NCBI GenBank assembly: GCA_036397065.1
Contig: DASWJP010000009.1
Location: forward strand, 1 to 15,101
Direction of reading: 5' to 3'
DNA length: 15,101 bases
Source of the DNA: JAJFGI01 sp036397065
GTDB taxonomy: Bacteria; Pseudomonadota; Alphaproteobacteria; Kiloniellales; J153
The position numbers and the translations under genes were made by a program. Positions 14,364 to 15,101 of this stretch are shown one piece after another (within the stretch, counting starts at the first letter, position 1; each line of letters starts with the position of its first letter). The notes beneath the pieces are model-generated. The model saw only the letters and a program-made list of their open reading frames with translations, did no database searches and was not told the origin of the DNA.

Positions 14364-15101
14364 TGAAGCGTTCGTACCTCATCGCCGGCGTTCTCGCCAT
14401 CGCGGCCGTCGCCTGGTTCGCAACCGGCCTGCTTGGCGGCGCGGAAAGCGCCAAGGAAGGGCAGAAACCGGCCGCCGATCTTTCGGCCATGGACCGCATT
14501 CCGACGGTGCGGGTCAAAGCCCAGGTCGCGGAGCAACGGACCTCGGAAATCGTCTTGCGTGGCCGCACGGAAGCCTGGCGCAAGGTGGTTGTGAAGGCCG
14601 AAACTTTCGGCCGGATCGAGGAGGTTGGCGCCGACAAGGGCGATCACGTCGCGGGTGGCGACCTTCTGGTCCAGTTGGTGCCGGAGGATCGGCCTGCCCG
14701 CCTAAGCGAAGCCCAGGCCCTGCTCGCACAACGGGCGTTGGAATATGAGGCGGCCCAGGTTCTATCGAAAAAAGGCTTCCGCGCCGAGACGCAACTGGCG
14801 GCCAGCAAGGCCCAATTGGAAAGCGCCCAGGCGGCGGTGCGCCGCGCCGAGACCGAGTTGGCCAATACAACCATCAAGGCGCCGATCGACGGTTTAGTGG
14901 GAGAGCGCCTGGTCGAGGTTGGCGACTATGTCGAAATCGGCAATCCCGTCATCAAGATCATGGATATGGATCCGATTCTTGCCATCGGCCATATCAGCGA
15001 GCGCAGTCTGGCGCGCGTGACGGTCGGCAGCCCGGCAAGCATACGCCTGATCACCGGTCAAAGCGCCGAGGGGATCATCAGCTTCGTTGCCAACGAGGCC
15101 G
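14363..15101 (+). CDS. RND efflux periplasmic adaptor, 3' end beyond the window (partial)
   Basis: At least 246 residues of a second membrane fusion protein; the frame is open at the window edge. Residues 5-24 are a hydrophobic signal/anchor. The lipoyl halves are at about 75-107 (VKAETFGRIEEVGADKGDHV, then GGDLLVQL) and 170-200 (TIKAPIDGLVGERLVEVGDY). Between them lies a helical hairpin (about 110-168) rich in Ala, Gln, Glu and Arg (SEAQALLAQRALEYEAAQ). A beta-barrel begins near 203. Compared with the adaptor at the left end, the sequence is clearly different, so this belongs to a separate pump whose RND gene should follow beyond 15101. The ATG overlaps the stop of a short bridging ORF; AGGAAGGA lies 12 bases upstream, a little far. 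An in-frame TTG at 14327 is an alternative start. It is probably controlled by the adjacent PadR protein. Confidence 0.88.
   Translation, partial: MKRSYLIAGVLAIAAVAWFATGLLGGAESAKEGQKPAADLSAMDRIPTVRVKAQVAEQRTSEIVLRGRTEAWRKVVVKAETFGRIEEVGADKGDHVAGGDLLVQLVPEDRPARLSEAQALLAQRALEYEAAQVLSKKGFRAETQLAASKAQLESAQAAVRRAETELANTTIKAPIDGLVGERLVEVGDYVEIGNPVIKIMDMDPILAIGHISERSLARVTVGSPASIRLITGQSAEGIISFVANEA

Overview
The window looks like GC-rich alphaproteobacterial chromosome, possibly Rhodospirillales. This is inferred from the strong GC bias at third codon positions, AT-rich gaps between genes, an alphaproteobacterial-style BluB, an orphan FlgC-like rod protein, and a TTAACCAT-type (CtrA-like) palindrome. 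I see no tRNA, rRNA, CRISPR array, insertion sequence or phage gene. No gap between genes exceeds 300 bases; the largest are 13469-13719 and 12159-12400.

Left region (1-4611, + strand): an RND efflux pair, with a periplasmic adaptor and an AcrB-type pump overlapping by ATGA. Directly behind the pump stop lies a start-less remnant of the C-terminus of a succinylglutamate desuccinylase/aspartoacylase-family protein. I read this as the scar of an old rearrangement.

Region 4612-7190: a small secreted protein with two cysteines and an exported pentapeptide-repeat protein lie on the + strand. They converge on a histidine-rich polytopic membrane protein of unknown function on the - strand. An AT-rich gap lies upstream of that gene.

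Region 7189-12158 (- strand): a tightly packed operon in the order otsB, GH15 hydrolase, otsA (TTG start), glk. The first two junctions are 4-nt stop/start overlaps. The third has a 10-nt gap whose Shine-Dalgarno touches the otsA stop codon. OtsA and OtsB make trehalose from glucose-6-phosphate and UDP-glucose. The GH15 enzyme plausibly hydrolyses trehalose or another alpha-glucan, and Glk returns the freed glucose to glucose-6-phosphate. The operon could therefore encode a closed trehalose synthesis and recycling loop.

Right region (12159-15101): a divergently placed bluB (lower ligand of vitamin B12) converges on an orphan FlgC-like flagellar rod gene. After an AT-rich, repeat-laden gap comes a PadR-family regulator, then a second RND-type adaptor cut by the window edge. 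A 33-codon reading frame bridges regulator and adaptor, with overlapping start and stop codons on both sides. The PadR protein most likely controls this second efflux system.

Nothing here is a clearly new system. The most distinctive points are the trehalose/glucose operon with its coupled TTG start, the desuccinylase remnant, the bridging micro-ORF and the unassigned His-rich membrane protein.
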